Shown here: positions 46,715 through 58,986 of the stretch, in pieces
Position numbering within the stretch: the stretch's first letter is position 1
How the letters are laid out: the number at the start of each line of letters is the position of its first letter
Assembly (NCBI GenBank): GCA_019137255.1
Contig: WPDH01000066.1
Coordinates: 1 to 64,000, forward strand
DNA length: 64,000 nt
Source of the DNA: Corinectria fuckeliana
Taxonomy: Eukaryota; Ascomycota; Sordariomycetes; Hypocreales; Nectriaceae
Direction of reading: 5' to 3'
The notes under the pieces: model-generated
Databases searched by the model: none
Seen by the model: the letters and a program-made list of their open reading frames with translations, nothing else
What the model was told of the DNA's origin: nothing
Program-made: the position numbers and the translations under genes

Positions 46715-48872
46715 ATGGCGAAGCCTCGACTCATCTCATCGTCGCCTCACGGCGCTCACTCTGTGCTGGGATCGTCCTGGCGAAGCGGTTCGCCTCTTGC
46801 GGAGCAGTCCCTCGCTAGAGACATTGCCGAGTGTTCAGATAACGATGATACGGAAACCGCCATCGATGACCTCTCGGAGTCGGAGTATGAGACTTTTCCG
46901 ACCATGTATCGTCGTGCAAGTGGTGTCGCGTACGGCGGGTCGCGGCCTGTCCTCAATCCCCAGACCTTCGACGAGCCGGCCATGACGCCTATCGAGAGGA
47001 AGCAATCCCGCAATGCAGAGCGCAGTCTTCTTCGGGATAACCACGTCTTGCCTCCCAAGCACCCTCATCGCAAGAACACACTGTTTCATCGAGTGTACCG
47101 TGCCCTATTCAGCACCAAAGTGCCACAATCCCAGGACGAGGAGAGGCCTGCAATCGTCGTTCGCCCCCCTAGTGAAACATCGCCCCTCTTGGCCTCGGAC
47201 AGCAACAGCAGCGCGGCGTCTAGCTCATCCGACGGCGGCTTGAACGAGACCTGGGGCCAGGCGGTTGCCGAAAACCGAATCCGCACGACATGGCAGCGTG
47301 AGACCAAGACCATTGTGGCTTACTCGACGCCCCTCATCATCACCTTTCTTCTCCAGTATTCTATCAATGTTACGAGTATCTTCGCCGTTGGCCGTATCGG
47401 CAAGATCGAGCTCGGTGCCGTCTCATGTAAGTGATCTGATACTCCCTCCTCACACTCCACTCGTCACGGAGGCGTGTGAACAAGACAAAAAGGCGTACCT
47501 ATCTGTGTATGCGTATGTGTGTACCCAGGCTAACAGAGTCTCAGTGGCCAATATGTCTGCTGCAATTACCTGCTTGGCCCCCTTCCAAGGCCTCGCCACG
47601 AGCCTCGATACGCTCTGCGCCCAAGCTTACGGCTCCGGCCACAAGCACCTCGTAGGGCTGCAGTTCCAGCGCATGACATGGTTTCTCTTCTGCCTCAGCG
47701 TCCCAGTCGCCGTGCTTTGGTACCATGCCGAGTATGTTCTCTACCAGCTCGTCCCCGAGCCAGAATCTGCTCGTCTCGCCGGCCAGTATCTCCGTGTCAT
47801 GATCTTCAGCATCCCCGGCTTCATCCTTTTTGAGGGTGGCAAGCGGTTTACCCAGGCTCAGGGTCTCTTTCACGCCACGACTTGGGTCCTCGTCATCGTC
47901 GCCCCCTTCAACGTCTTCCTGAGCTGGTTCCTCGTTTGGCACCTTGGCTGGGGCTTTGTCGGCGCGCCTGTCGCCGTTGCCATCACCGAGAATCTTCTCC
48001 CTGTCTTCCTCTTCCTCTACGTCCGCTTCATAGACGGTCATCAGTGCTGGGGAGGATTTAGTCGTCGCGCCCTGAGCAACTGGTGGGTCATGATCCGCCT
48101 GGCCCTGCCTGGTATGATCATGGTGGAAGCCGAGTGGCTGGCATTTGAGATCATGACACTCATGTCAAGCCGCTTTGGATCCGAGTACCTCGCTGCGCAG
48201 AGTGTGCTTGCCACAGTCACGACCATCTCGTACCAGATTCCCTTCCCCATGTCGATTGCTGCATCTACGCGAATTGCCAACCTCATTGGCGCCGGTCTCG
48301 TCGATGCTGCCAAGACCACTGGCAAAGTGGTAAGTCGGATCAAGCTTGAAACTCCAAGTCGACCTTCCAAACCAGTACTAACAGCTTGCAATTGCTAGGC
48401 CTTCGCTGCAGCCTGCGTTATCGGCATGTTCAACCTGGCCCTCTATAGTGGCCTGCGCTACTACATCCCGCTCCTCTTCACCAAGGACCCTGAAGTTATC
48501 GAACTCGTCGCCACCGTCATCCCTATTGTCGCTGTCATGCAGGTCTTCGACGGCTTAGCCGCGGGCGCAGGCGGCATTCTTCGCGGTATCGGCAAGCAGT
48601 CTATGGGCGGGCCTGCCAACCTCATTGCCTACTACGCCATCTCGCTTCCATTATCACTGGGCCTGGCGTTTGGGCTCAACTGGCGTTTAGACGGGCTTTG
48701 GATCGGTGTCACCGTGGGCACTATAGCGTAAGTTGCCACAATATCAATTTGTCGGGTCGAGAACACATTTGCTAACCTCTGTAGGGTCTCGTTGATTGAG
48801 TACATTTACTTGATCAAGGCTAACTGGCACAACGCAGCCGTGGAGGCGGCGGCACGAAATGCCACTGGATAA
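46715..48872 (+). CDS. MATE family multidrug/toxin extrusion transporter
   Basis: Four exons (46715-47426, 47545-48329, 48399-48727, 48785-48872) encode 637 aa. A long hydrophilic N-terminal region (about 1-195, Ser/Asp/Glu-rich) precedes twelve membrane helices. MATE signatures are clear: STPLIITFLLQYSINVTSIF, APFQGLATSLDTLCAQAYGSG, and ASTRIANLIGAG in the second half. Such transporters exchange cationic compounds for protons or sodium at the vacuole or plasma membrane; the long N-terminus is like that of yeast Erc1-type proteins. The ATG at 46715 was chosen because the frame upstream of it has no ATG. Confidence 0.93.
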
Positions 48873-49517
48873 GCGGCCGGGGCGTTGAACAACACGTCCC
48901 CTTTGTTTCCTTGCCTTTTGGGCTTAATCAACAAGTTGCTTTTGGATGACTATATGAGAGATGACTAGCTTGGCGTTGAGGGTTTGAAAAGAAAAGCCGT
49001 GAGCGTTGTTTTGTCTACGTTGCATCTGCCACCTTAGTTAGGTGATCTGCTATTTTAAATAATCGAAATAGTGTCTTTTCTTTTCTCCTCGGCACAGTGC
49101 GATCCGCGCAACAGTCTATACCGCTGCAAGATTGAGAAGCTGGAAATGGTTCCCTCATCAAGTCGATTTCATTCCAAAGACTGGCTAGGAGGGATATCAT
49201 CATACAAGGCCAACCGTAACGTTCTGTACTATTACACCCGTCTGCCTGTTTCATCCTCCCTCTTCCACTCGTTCGTCTGGAGGCAAGCCAAACTCTTTTG
49301 AACCCCCAAAGTCCCTGGCCATACCCAGCCGGAGCTTGAGGCTAGCACCGAGCACCGTTGCGTCTTTCTTTTGAGCGTCTCCATTCCAAATTCGCTGGCC
49401 CGAAAACTCCGAGTCCTCATCTCAAGCCAATGTAAACAAAAACCAAGACCAAGTAAAGAAAAGGCAAAGCAACCCCCCCCCCGAGAAAGCAAAGGCACGC
49501 ATTATGGCGCTTTCCTT
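48873..49517. other. Convergent 3' flanks of MATE and ARP9 genes
   Basis: About 0.65 kb between the convergent stop codons. No gene was found. Confidence 0.4.
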
Positions 49518-51706
49518 TTAGCCCAGCATGGAATGAGTGCGGATGCCCTTGGGACCCAGCTCGCTGTTGGTATGTGGTTAGCATGGTGGAAAGAGGGGGG
49601 GGGGCGGCAGGCAGATGTGAGTTGTGGGTTATGGGCTATGGGTTGACGATCGGAGAAGCTTACTTGTAGTCGACTCTGCTCAGGCTCATCAGCCTCTGCG
49701 CCTCGATGGCCTGGGCGTCCATGTTGGTGTGCAGGCAGAAGGCAATGCGGGCGGCGACCTGGGCGCCGAGGAACATGGCCTCCTCGAAGCCGTTCTTGGT
49801 CCACTCGGCCAGGTACGTCGGCAGGTTGGCCGTCTTGATGCTCGTGGGGGTCTGGCTGTGGAAGTGGTGGTGGCCGGCCGCGGGGCCGCCGCCGGCGTCG
49901 GAGCCGGCCTGGGGCGTGGCGACGGCGGCGTTGGCCGTGGTGGCGGCCTGGAGGAGCGGGTTCACGGCGCTCGGGGCCAGCTGGTGGGGCGCGCCGCCGA
50001 AGGAGCCCGTGGGCGTCTGCGAGCCGGTGCCGGTCGGGGTGGCGACGTTGGACGGCAGCTCCGAGGTGAACATGGTGGCGGTGGATGGCGAGACGAGGTG
50101 GCGGGCCGTGAGCGTCTGGAGGATGTTCTCCTTGAGGCCGCGCAGCCGGGAGCCGTTGCCGACGAAGACGAGGTTGTCCCAGCACGCGGGGCGCATGTAC
50201 ATGTCGTCGATGCCCTGGATGGTGCGGTAGATGGTGTTGACGATGCGGTCGATCTCCGCGCGCTCGGCAAACGTGAACCGCTCCAGCCCGACCTCGATAT
50301 CCCGACGGACGCGCTTGGGTCTCTTCTCCGTCTTCTCGGGGGCGGCCGGAGCAGTCGCCTCGGGTTTGTCCTCGGCCTTGGCTTTAGGGTTGTTCTCCGC
50401 AGCCTCGGCAGGCTCAGGAACCTCCTTTGCGGCGGCATCATCTGCTTCGGCCGGAGGAGCACCAGTGCCGTTGGCTTCACCCTCCTCCTTCTCGCCGTTG
50501 GCACCGTCCGCGGACACCCCCTTCTCCTTGGGCGCCACGGGCACGTCCTCGAGAACCACGTCCTCGAAGAAGAAGATGTTGTGCGTCCTCTTCGAGTTTG
50601 GCAGACGCGCGGGCCTGCTGGCGCCCGCATCGGCATCCTTATCGCCCTTGGGCTTCCTTCCGGGCTTGCTCTTCTCCTTCTCCTTCTTGGCGAGGAACTC
50701 CTTGGTCTGACCGGTGGTAACGATCGCGGCCACGTCCAGCACGCCGTCGTCTTCGCCGGCGGCGTGGACAGGCTCGCCCTCTTCCAGGGGCTTGGGTGCC
50801 TCGAAGGGCGCAGCCACCTCGGGGACGGGAACGACTGGGACCCCGGACGTGTTATGCGTGGGCAGCTCCATGAGGTTCGCCGCCGTCCCGACGTATGGGA
50901 GCACTTCGCAGATGGGGCTCTTCTTCAGCTGCTCCGCCATGTCGTGGTTGAATCCCTTGCCGTCCAGCAGCCTGCGCAGTGTCTGGGTGAAGACGTCTCC
51001 GCCGCTGATCTGCCCCTGGTGGCCGGCCTGGCCTGCGGCGGCACTGACCTCCATGTGGTTCGCGACGCGGCCGTCGTGGATGGCGGTGACGTCGACCTTC
51101 TGGTAGCCAATGTCCACCACAGTCATGTTAGGCCACTTCAGTCCATACTGGGTGGCGATGCCGCTGTGGATTACACACAGCGCGGGGGTGCGTGTGTTCT
51201 CGAAGATGTATCGCGCAATGGTCTCGCAGTCGGGCCGCGTCCATTGCGGCGAGGCCATGAGCATGATGGGGGTGTTGTGGTAGGTGGTCGTCAGGAGGCT
51301 ATGGACGTGGTCGAGGAAGGCCAGGAAGGCCGTCATGTTGACGATGCGACCAGCTGCAACGCGCAATTAGCCACGGGTGCTTCACGAGCCTCGAACAGCA
51401 TCACCCTCTGTCGCAATCGCTCTAGCTACCAGTACATCAGTATGTCATACCTTGGATGGGGTACACGGCGCCCTCGTCCTCGTCCACGTCCTCCACCCAC
51501 TCGTCCTCGTCCCGGCCGTCGACCACCTTGGTACGCTTCGTCTTGTAGTAGGGCGCCCATTGGTCGCCGTCCTTGAACATCCTGGTCTGCATGCGACGCG
51601 CGGGGAGGGTCAGCTCGCTGCATCCCAGCTGGGCCATGGTCGTGCGGCTGCCGGGGCAGACGATGAGGACCTGCTCCTCGCGCCATTTGCCCGTGGTGCC
51701 TGACAT
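49518..51706 (-). CDS. ARP9: Actin-related protein 9 (chromatin remodelling subunit)
   Basis: Three exons (51706-51451, 51353-49664, 49563-49518) encode 663 aa. The protein opens MSGTTGKWREEQVLIVCPGSRTTMAQLG and has a divergent actin fold: an MTVVDIGYQKVDVTAI phosphate-loop strand, a segment around SGGDVFTQTLRRLLDGKG, and WDNLVFVGNGSRLRGLKENI. A low-complexity Lys/Glu/Ala insert (about 240-400) splits the fold. The last exon restores the expected ending NELGPKGIRTHSMLG; without it the frame stops early at DYK. Arp9 pairs with Arp7-like subunits in SWI/SNF and RSC. The reading frame stays open upstream to an ATG at 52183, so a form longer by 159 residues cannot be excluded. Confidence 0.88.
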
Positions 51707-52591
51707 GGTGAAGAGCCTTCTGCGGATGGAGCAGCTGTTTCCGGAGGTGTGCGGGTGCGGGGCAGGTGTGCGGGTGCGGGTTCGAGTTCGGGTTCGGGAG
51801 TTGTCGACTCGGCGTCCTCGCGATGGTGGTGTTGCTGCTGTTGCTGTTGCTGCTGCTGCTACAACACGCTTGCTGCGTCGCGATGGTGTTGGCGAGCCTT
51901 GGGAATCTCTGCGCGCGCGTAGCGTGGCTGGATTCGTAGGTGTGATTGTGGCGCCGTGGTTGTGGTTCCCTGTGGCTGTGGACTTGGCCGGTGTGTGGGT
52001 GTGGGCGTGGGTGGAAGGAGGCGTGCCAATCACGTGAACCGTCACGACTCGTTCATCATTCGTCGTGACCTGTGGCATCGCGGGATTCAACATCACGGAG
52101 TCGTTGGCGCTGCTCCCGGCAGACGATTCATGGGAGTTGCTGCGGGTGGGAAGAAGAGAAGCACCCGTCAGATCAGTAGACATGCTTTTTTCTAATCGAA
52201 CCTGGACGAAGGTAAACAACATGCTCAACACCAGCTGCCGCCAGCTGCCTTACACTGCTCATCACTCTTACTCATTCGCACCCAAACAGCAAAGTTGCCC
52301 TCTACCACTTTTCTCCCTGACAAAGGCGTTTCGTGTCCGAACTTGATGCATGCCAACCAGACAGCTTCTGGCTAGGCGCAGCTTCATGTTTCTTGAACAT
52401 TCATTTGGTATCCCGATCAGCAATGCGCCCCTAAATATGCCTATTCTTGGAGCAGAACTGTGTCCGCGAGGAACCCGAACAAGAGCCCTTGGCGTCCCCC
52501 GTCAACAACCCCAAATGTAAATATAAGACAAGCTCGGACTCTTAAAACAAGTCTCTTCCAGGATCAGAACATCACCGTCACGATAAACATC
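51707..52591. other. Divergent region upstream of ARP9 and the DUF2293 gene
   Basis: About 0.9 kb. Tandem GTGCGG/TTCGGG units (about 51,745-51,800) and GTTGCT repeats (51,830-51,862) make this low complexity. The minus strand stays open in the ARP9 frame. No independent gene was found. Confidence 0.45.
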
Positions 52592-53629
52592 ATGCCGCCC
52601 AAAGAGCCTGTCGTTTCACCAGCGACACCCATGCCTAAAGGCTACGGGTTCCTACGAAAAGGCAACGTCTACATGACGGCCACCGCCCGTCGCAAGACTC
52701 ACGCGGCAAAAGAGAAACTCTACGTCGTCATGGGAGATAAAACGCTTCTCGGCCTTCGAGCACCAAAATGGATCCTACAGGAGGTTCACGACGAGGATGC
52801 CACGACCAGGGACAAGCGACGCGACCAGGTTCAGCGCCGCGACGACGCAACCGAGCAGGAGTTCGAAACTGCCACCAGGAGACTGTTCCCGCACATCCCG
52901 GAGGAGGATGTCCAGAAAATGCTAAAGAGGGCGCTGGAGAAGCGAAGCAGACGGGTCGGGCGCACCAGCTTACTGACCTTGGACCAAAAGGTCGTGTGTG
53001 CCGTCACCGCGCATGTGCGGCATTGCCATACGCAGTACGACACCCTGATCAGAGAAACGAAGAGCAAATGCGGCGCCCGGGTTACGATCAGAGGCGCGGT
53101 AAGTCGGCTTCTGAGCCAGTGGAGAGGCGCGAAAGCGTCAAGCGCCGCGAGAAGAGAGCAGAAGGTGAAAACCAGAAGCGCCGTCGCCGCGATGAAGCAG
53201 ACGGCTCCGCCGACGTCACCTCTCAAGCCGTCATCTGAGAAGAAGAAGAACAACAGCAACGACGAGAAACAACAAGCGCTGCTCCAAAACAGTCAGGGGC
53301 CAAAGAAAAACAAAAGGAAGAAGAAAAAGAACCACGCCCAAAGAAGTGAGGCCGCGAAGCAGACGGTCCCACCAACACAGCACCCAGCCGACATGCGCAA
53401 CACCGAATCGCGATTGCCCCGGAAACGCCGCCTGAGAGAAGCCACGCGGAAATCCAGTCGCCTGAACAGCTCCGGCACCCAAGACTTGAAAATGCTGGAC
53501 GTGTTCTTGGACGACGAGGACGAGGGTTCTGGGTCGGACGGGCTCCAGGAAGCCCCAGATGCTTCTGAGGATGGCTTCTTGGTGGATGACGATGAGGATG
53601 ATGAGGATTTAGATTGGGACAGCGATTAG
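52592..53629 (+). CDS. DUF2293 domain protein
   Basis: A single exon of 345 codons starting MPPKEPVVSPATPMPKGYGF. The upstream extension has no ATG, so I take the ATG at 52592. The N-terminal block GYGFLRKGNVYMTATARRKTHAAKEKLYVVMG and the helical region RRLFPHIPEEDVQKMLKRALEKRSRRVGR with VTAHVRHCHTQYDTLI resemble fungal DUF2293 proteins, whose function is unknown. The C-terminal half is disordered: Lys/Arg-rich with possible nuclear signals (KKNKRKKKKN), ending in a strongly acidic tail (DDDEDDEDLDWDSD). A nucleic-acid or nuclear role is only suggested by this charge pattern. Confidence 0.82.
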   Translation: MPPKEPVVSPATPMPKGYGFLRKGNVYMTATARRKTHAAKEKLYVVMGDKTLLGLRAPKWILQEVHDEDATTRDKRRDQVQRRDDATEQEFETATRRLFPHIPEEDVQKMLKRALEKRSRRVGRTSLLTLDQKVVCAVTAHVRHCHTQYDTLIRETKSKCGARVTIRGAVSRLLSQWRGAKASSAARREQKVKTRSAVAAMKQTAPPTSPLKPSSEKKKNNSNDEKQQALLQNSQGPKKNKRKKKKNHAQRSEAAKQTVPPTQHPADMRNTESRLPRKRRLREATRKSSRLNSSGTQDLKMLDVFLDDEDEGSGSDGLQEAPDASEDGFLVDDDEDDEDLDWDSD

Positions 53630-54462
53630 GCTCTCGTGTTGCGTTGAATGGTAGCATCAAACAGACTAACTATGTTATCACATTTACCATTGTTGTGCAT
53701 TTCAAGGACAACACATAATCTAGGTTGCGAAATCTTCCACCCATCTAGACTGGGACAGTTCGTTCTGTTGCAGCCATATTCCCACACCTAGCAGTCCAAG
53801 AATATTTCTCCAGGCATTCAATAACAGACGAATCGATACTATAGCAAAGGCGGTTCTTTGGTTACGTTCTCGAAGCCACCATTCTTGAGCTTGACTTGCC
53901 CGTGGTTGGGCTATGAGATATCTCACGAAGTGGCGGTGTTGACACTCGCTGATCACATTTCGCGTCGTCACAGGGGACCGAAACGAAATTCTGCAACAGA
54001 GCACACGCTGTATTCAACGGCATTAAGCAAATAGTACGCCGCCGGAAGCGTCTGTTTGCGAGTATGCGAACAACAAACTCCCGATACAGATCAACCGCCC
54101 CCTAACAGTCCTGTCATCGACACGTGTGGTTTTGCTCCATCTCATCACATCCCGATATATCAATAACTGTGTCCTACCCGCATCAAATGCTCCCGAGCTT
54201 AGTTCAGCCCCTGCGCTACCCAAGTATGCAGGTGTATAATATTGTTCCCAACCAACGCCTGGGGACAAGTGCCCACCGAAAAACATAAAAAAGAACCCAT
54301 CCGTAATTTGCGCCACCGCCAAAGTATCGACATGAATATGAAAATAGCTCGTCTCAAGATCAACCAGATCGTCCGGCATCAACGTTACCAGTCAATAATA
54401 TAGGTCTAGCGCCAAGTCCCATCTTACGTCAAAAGAGTCGTCATCTCGTTCGAGTTGTGTGT
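53630..54462. other. Convergent 3' flanks
   Basis: About 0.83 kb between the DUF2293 and SYLF gene stops. A 119-codon frame on the minus strand (54023-54382) was rejected. Nothing else is seen. Confidence 0.4.
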
Positions 54463-56942
54463 TTATACAACCGTAATGGTACTGGGCGTCGCTTCCTTCG
54501 ATTCCATCTTTTTTAGTTCATCGTACTTCTCATCTATTTCGGTTTGCTCCACTTCTTTGGTGGGCCTCCGAGGAGTGTCGTCCGCGGCAACGTCATCAAC
54601 GACCGAGTAAGGTCGGTCCGAGGTGGGAGTGGTTAGTGAGGATCCGTCAAGGCTCCACCGGTCTTCGGTGGCACCGGTGTAGATGGACGAAGTGTGTTTT
54701 TTGGAGAGCGAGTCTGAGCTGTCCGAGTGTTCAAGCTGAGCGACGTTCGAGGTCGGCTCCAAGTCTTTGGAGCTTGTTTTTATTTCATTGGCAGGCTCCT
54801 CGATCTTGATGGGCTCGATCTCGGTATCTTGCTCCACCTTGCTCTCTCCGATTTTGGACTCCTCCTTCGGTTTGCTGTCGTCGTTCTTTGCTTCCTCTGC
54901 CGCGAAGAACTCGAGCTCTGACTCAGAAGTATCCTCGCCAGACTTGATCGATTCAGGCTTGGTCTGCTCGGCCTTGACCGCAGAAATCTTCATCTCCACA
55001 GGCTTGAGATAAGGCGAAGACTGGCTCTTGCCTTGGGGCTCGTCATCCGACTTGACGTCAGCCTCGCTGAACTCCTGTCGAAGAGGGCTCCTCAGGTGGC
55101 TGACGTCGCCGATTTCCGTCTTACTCGACCGAGACGCCCTTGCAGGGCTCCTCATAGGCAGTGGAGGGGGTATCCTCTTGGGGATCGTTACCATGTTGCC
55201 CTTGACTTGGACTACCCGTGAGGCGACAGCCTGTGTCCTAGCCGGTTGCACAGCAGCCACCTCAAATACCACGGGCTCTTCGTCATCCTCGAAGTCGTCC
55301 AGCTCGTCCTCATCATCTGCATCGCGGCTCTTCTTATCGCTGTCTTCATTGTCGTAGTTGCTAGATGCCTTATCGGCATCGTCCCTTGACGAGGCCCGAT
55401 CGACCTTGAGGGTTTCCTGTTCCACGGTGGTGCTACTCTTGCTGGTGGTACTAACGGGGGTATGGGACCCACTGAGGTTTCTCAAAGGAGTCAAATCGAC
55501 CTTTGTGTAATCCACCTCCTCTTCTTCCTCTGTCACCTCGGGAATTTGTGTTGGGGAGGATCGGCCGAAGCCATCTTCGCTCCGGCCGGGGCTTGGTGTT
55601 GTCTCGGGAGTGGTCCCGACGTCGGTTTGTGTACCCGCATCTGTCATCTGACTCTTGACGGTTCGCGAAGACATGAAGCTTCCACGGTTGCTTCGCGTAG
55701 TGTAGGTGTCTATGCTTTGTCTGTTGAACTTGGAGAAAGCTGGGCTTGTTGGGGCGGGGTTGAAATCGAACTGGCTGCTAGTTGGTCGCAGCCGAGATCC
55801 GGCCTCTCTTATCTCGAGGCCAGCCATCTCCAAGGCTAAGACTCCGTAAGGATCAGGATCATCGACGCTGGGGATACCAAACGCGTTGGCAGGCGAGGCA
55901 GGCGTCGCAGGCGTCGAGGACATGGGGGATGCAATCATGGCGTCTCCCGGCGCAGGCTCGATATCAATCTTAGCAATGATGGTGGAATCGAAGTCTGATC
56001 GTCCCTCGGCCATCTTGATAACCTCGAAGAGGGGTTTCGTTTCCTCAACGCTTCGAGAGACGTTCCCTGCGAGGATGTCCATTTGTGACACGGGGCTCGA
56101 GTAGAAACGCTCGTTTTCGTTCCCTCTCTCGGCAAGGATACAGCCGTTTAGGTTGACAGTCTGAGACTGGCCACGCGCCTTCATGTAAGTAAAGACGGTG
56201 TTGCCCAAGTCTTTCCAGCGGATGTGCGACTCATCCGAATCTAGGGATACTAGTGGACCGCTAGTCAAGCCAACATCCTCGCCCAGGGTTACTCGCGGCC
56301 GCGTAATCGACTCGAGTGCGGCGAGGTTGTTGATGACGAGAACACAATCGTAAATATCGACGCCAATAATGAAGCTGAGGGTGGGCGTATGCAGCATGAT
56401 GCCAGATGGTGGCGACCAGGTGCCGTCGGATTTTCGGGCAATCAGGATGCCTGAGCCGCCTGAGCCCGTCATCCACAGGCCGCTTCGCATGCATGTGAAG
56501 ATGGCGATTCCGGCAGCATTCTGAATAATGCGACGCGGAATCTTCCTCGTCATCTGAATCGGCGTCTGTGGTTCTTCGGATAGCGGCAAAGGTTCGTCCT
56601 CTTCTTGTGGGGCGAGGTATCCATCGGCTAAAGGGGAGGTTAGCAGAAATGAGGGCAACAAACAAGGGAAGACTTGCCGGAAAATGACTTGAGGATGCGA
56701 GCGGCCTTGTCGCATTCGCCGTCTAGCGTGGCCGGCCAGAAGGTCTCGCGCTGTATTCGTCCATTGACACTGATTCGGGCATTGGCATTTGCGACGGCCG
56801 TGTTGATCTTGGCTAAGGCGCTGGGTGATGGTACGGATGTAAGGCCAGTACTGGAGCGGTTAGAGGACCAGCCAAACAGGGCAGGGCGAGTACCCGAGGT
56901 CCTCTTATCCCACGAGGGCAGGAAGGCGGACACGCGCTGCAT
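54463..56942 (-). CDS. SYLF (Ysc84/DUF500) domain protein
   Basis: Two exons (56942-56678 and 56627-54463) encode 809 aa from the ATG at 56942 (MQRVSAFLPSWDK). The SYLF domain, which binds phosphoinositides and, in Ysc84/Lsb3, actin at endocytic sites, spans about 55-290: IQRETFWPATLDGECDKAARILKSFSADGY, IPRRIIQNAAGIAIFTCMRSG, GSGGSGILIARKSDGTWSPPSGIMLH and GVDIYDCVLVINN. The intron is 50 nt with a GC donor (GCAAGT...TTTAG), which alone joins the two halves of the domain in frame. The C-terminal 500 residues are disordered and rich in Ser, Glu and Asp, and no SH3 domain is present, unlike Lsb3. The frame is open upstream to at least 57621, so the true start may lie further 5'. Confidence 0.82.
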
Positions 56943-57517
56943 GGCGGGCCGGTTTGCCTCTCCGTCGCCTCTGTTTCGGCCAGGCGGGGGCACGACAGAG
57001 AGGACGGGGAGGTACGGATCGTGCGATAGGCCAGATGCGGCGGGTGCGTCAGTGTTGAGGCCAATGCTGATGTTGTTGCTCCTGTAGCTATGTCTGTTGA
57101 AGCTTGCTCTTAAGGAAGCGACTGGGGTCGGTGATGCTATTGCTGCTGCTGTGGTAGCGCTGAAAGTTGTTTTCGTGGTCCTCGGGGTGGAGGAGGAGGA
57201 AATGGCGGAAGTGGCGGGTGAGAAGTAGGAGGATGACAATGGAGTGACGGAGGCGTCGGAGAAAGCGACGCTGTTGCTGGCGGAGAGAGACGGGGACGGA
57301 GACGGGGACGGAGACGCGATGGCAGGCCTCAAGGTGCTGCTATTCGAGATGGTGTGCGCTCGAGCCTCAAATCCCTTAGAGTAGCAGAGGTCGAGGCCGT
57401 GGCGGTCGTGGTGATGGCGGTCGTGGCCGTTGTTGGCGTGGTGGACTCGACAGTTGGTTTGGGCGCAGGCAACGGCGCTGTGACCAGCGCTCGCACTGGC
57501 ATGGGCTGGAGATGGGG

Positions 57518-57566
57518 AGGGTGAGGGCGAGGGCGAGGGCGAGGGCGAGGGTGAGGGTGAGGGTGA
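57518..57566. repeat. GAGGGC/GAGGGT hexamer repeat
   Basis: About eight tandem hexamers of GAGGGC or GAGGGT. Read on the minus strand in the SYLF frame they encode Ser-Pro dipeptides. Confidence 0.8.
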
Positions 57567-58955
57567 AAGCGAGGTGATAGTGTGAGAATGAGGTTGGCGC
57601 TGGGACGGGAAGATATGCTAATAGTGGTTGCAGCAGTTAGAACCTGTCAGCGACGACGGTGACGTGGGCCATTGAGCAAGCCATGTGCGTGAAGAAGCAA
57701 TGGAGCAATGGAGTCATGGGAAACCTGGGAACATGGGAACATGGGAGTGGGCAGGAGCGAGTGGAGGAGGTTGAAGTATTAAGTGGAGAGAGAGGGGAGA
57801 GGAGGAGGAGGTAAGAAGACGATCGGCCAGCCACCCTTTAGATGTAAGTATGTATGTGCAAAGTAGATGCGAAGCAGGCTGTAGGTGGATAGGTAGTAGC
57901 GGGTAGTCAGAGCGAGAAAGAGTCTGATGGTGCAGGCAAGCTGGCTACAGTACCGTGCCTAGCTGGCAGAGTGTGCAGTGCGTGACCCAAGCGATGTCCA
58001 AAAAGACAAGGGAAGCCCAGGCTAGGGAGAAGGTCTGGGCGGGTGGGCTCAGGCCAGGAACTTCAGGTACGGGTCCGTCCCGTGTCGTCAGCCAGGCTAG
58101 AAGGCACCATTGGTTCCATTGGGTGCCATGGGATCGGAAAAAGGATGGGATGGGATGGCCGACGGGAACAAAGGCAAAGGTAAAAAAAAATTGGGAGGGA
58201 GGGGGGAGGGGCGACAAGTCCACACCTCGTCAAGCTTCCAGGGGGAGTGTGAGTTGAGTTGAGTTAAGTTGATAGTGGAGTTAAGGTGTTAGAGGTAGAG
58301 AGGGATGGAGAAATGGAGGGAGGGGGAGTCAAACAGACTCGGAGGGCTGAAGAACCTAGTCTAAACGGGAGGGAGAGAGAGAGAGATAATGATGGACACG
58401 GGACATACCGAGGACAATGAGGTCGTCTTCGACGTCGTGGCTGAGCCGCCCTGGGGGTTGTTGGCGCCGCCGACGCCGACCTTATTATTGCTGTTGCGCC
58501 AGCTGTTCCTCTTGTTGCTGCTGCTATTAGAGCTGACGCTGAAGCTGGGCCATTTTCTCCCTGCTGCCCCGGCGGCTGAGGCTGAGGCTGAGGCTGAAGT
58601 GGTGGCAGCGGTCGTGATAGTAGCCGAGCGCCCTCGTCCTCCTCTGCTGCTGCTGGCGGTCGTCGCAGCAGGCTCCATCGACGAGTTGCCTAGGCCCGTG
58701 TTCGTGCAATCACTCGTGCTATCGTTGCTGACGATGGTGGCTCGGCCATCCGGGGGCGCGTGGAGCGACGGGCTAGCGCCGGTTGCAGCGGGCGTTAGTG
58801 CAGTGCTAATATACCAGGATTTGCGCCGGCGTGCCACTGCTGTCCACCTCGAAGTGGTTCCTTGTTAGCCTGGTTTCTGGCGGGATGGTTTTTTTCCTTC
58901 TTTTTCGTTCGCCCTTGGGATAGGTCGTTTGGTGGTTGCGCAGCCGTGTGGGAGC

Positions 58956-58986
<31 letters not shown>
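58956..58986. repeat. TAG trinucleotide microsatellite
   Basis: About ten uninterrupted AGT units; on the minus strand they read as tyrosine or threonine runs in chance frames. No gene is associated. Confidence 0.9.

Noticed and set aside
49624..51576. 650-codon open frame on the plus strand
   Set aside because: It is antisense to ARP9, which has clear family sequence and matching introns. The opposite frame is a by-product of high GC at third positions and shows no recognisable protein.
54023..54382. 119-codon minus-strand frame
   Set aside because: It lies between two convergent genes, its first codon is not ATG, and the translation has no domain or splice context; it is probably chance or 3' UTR.
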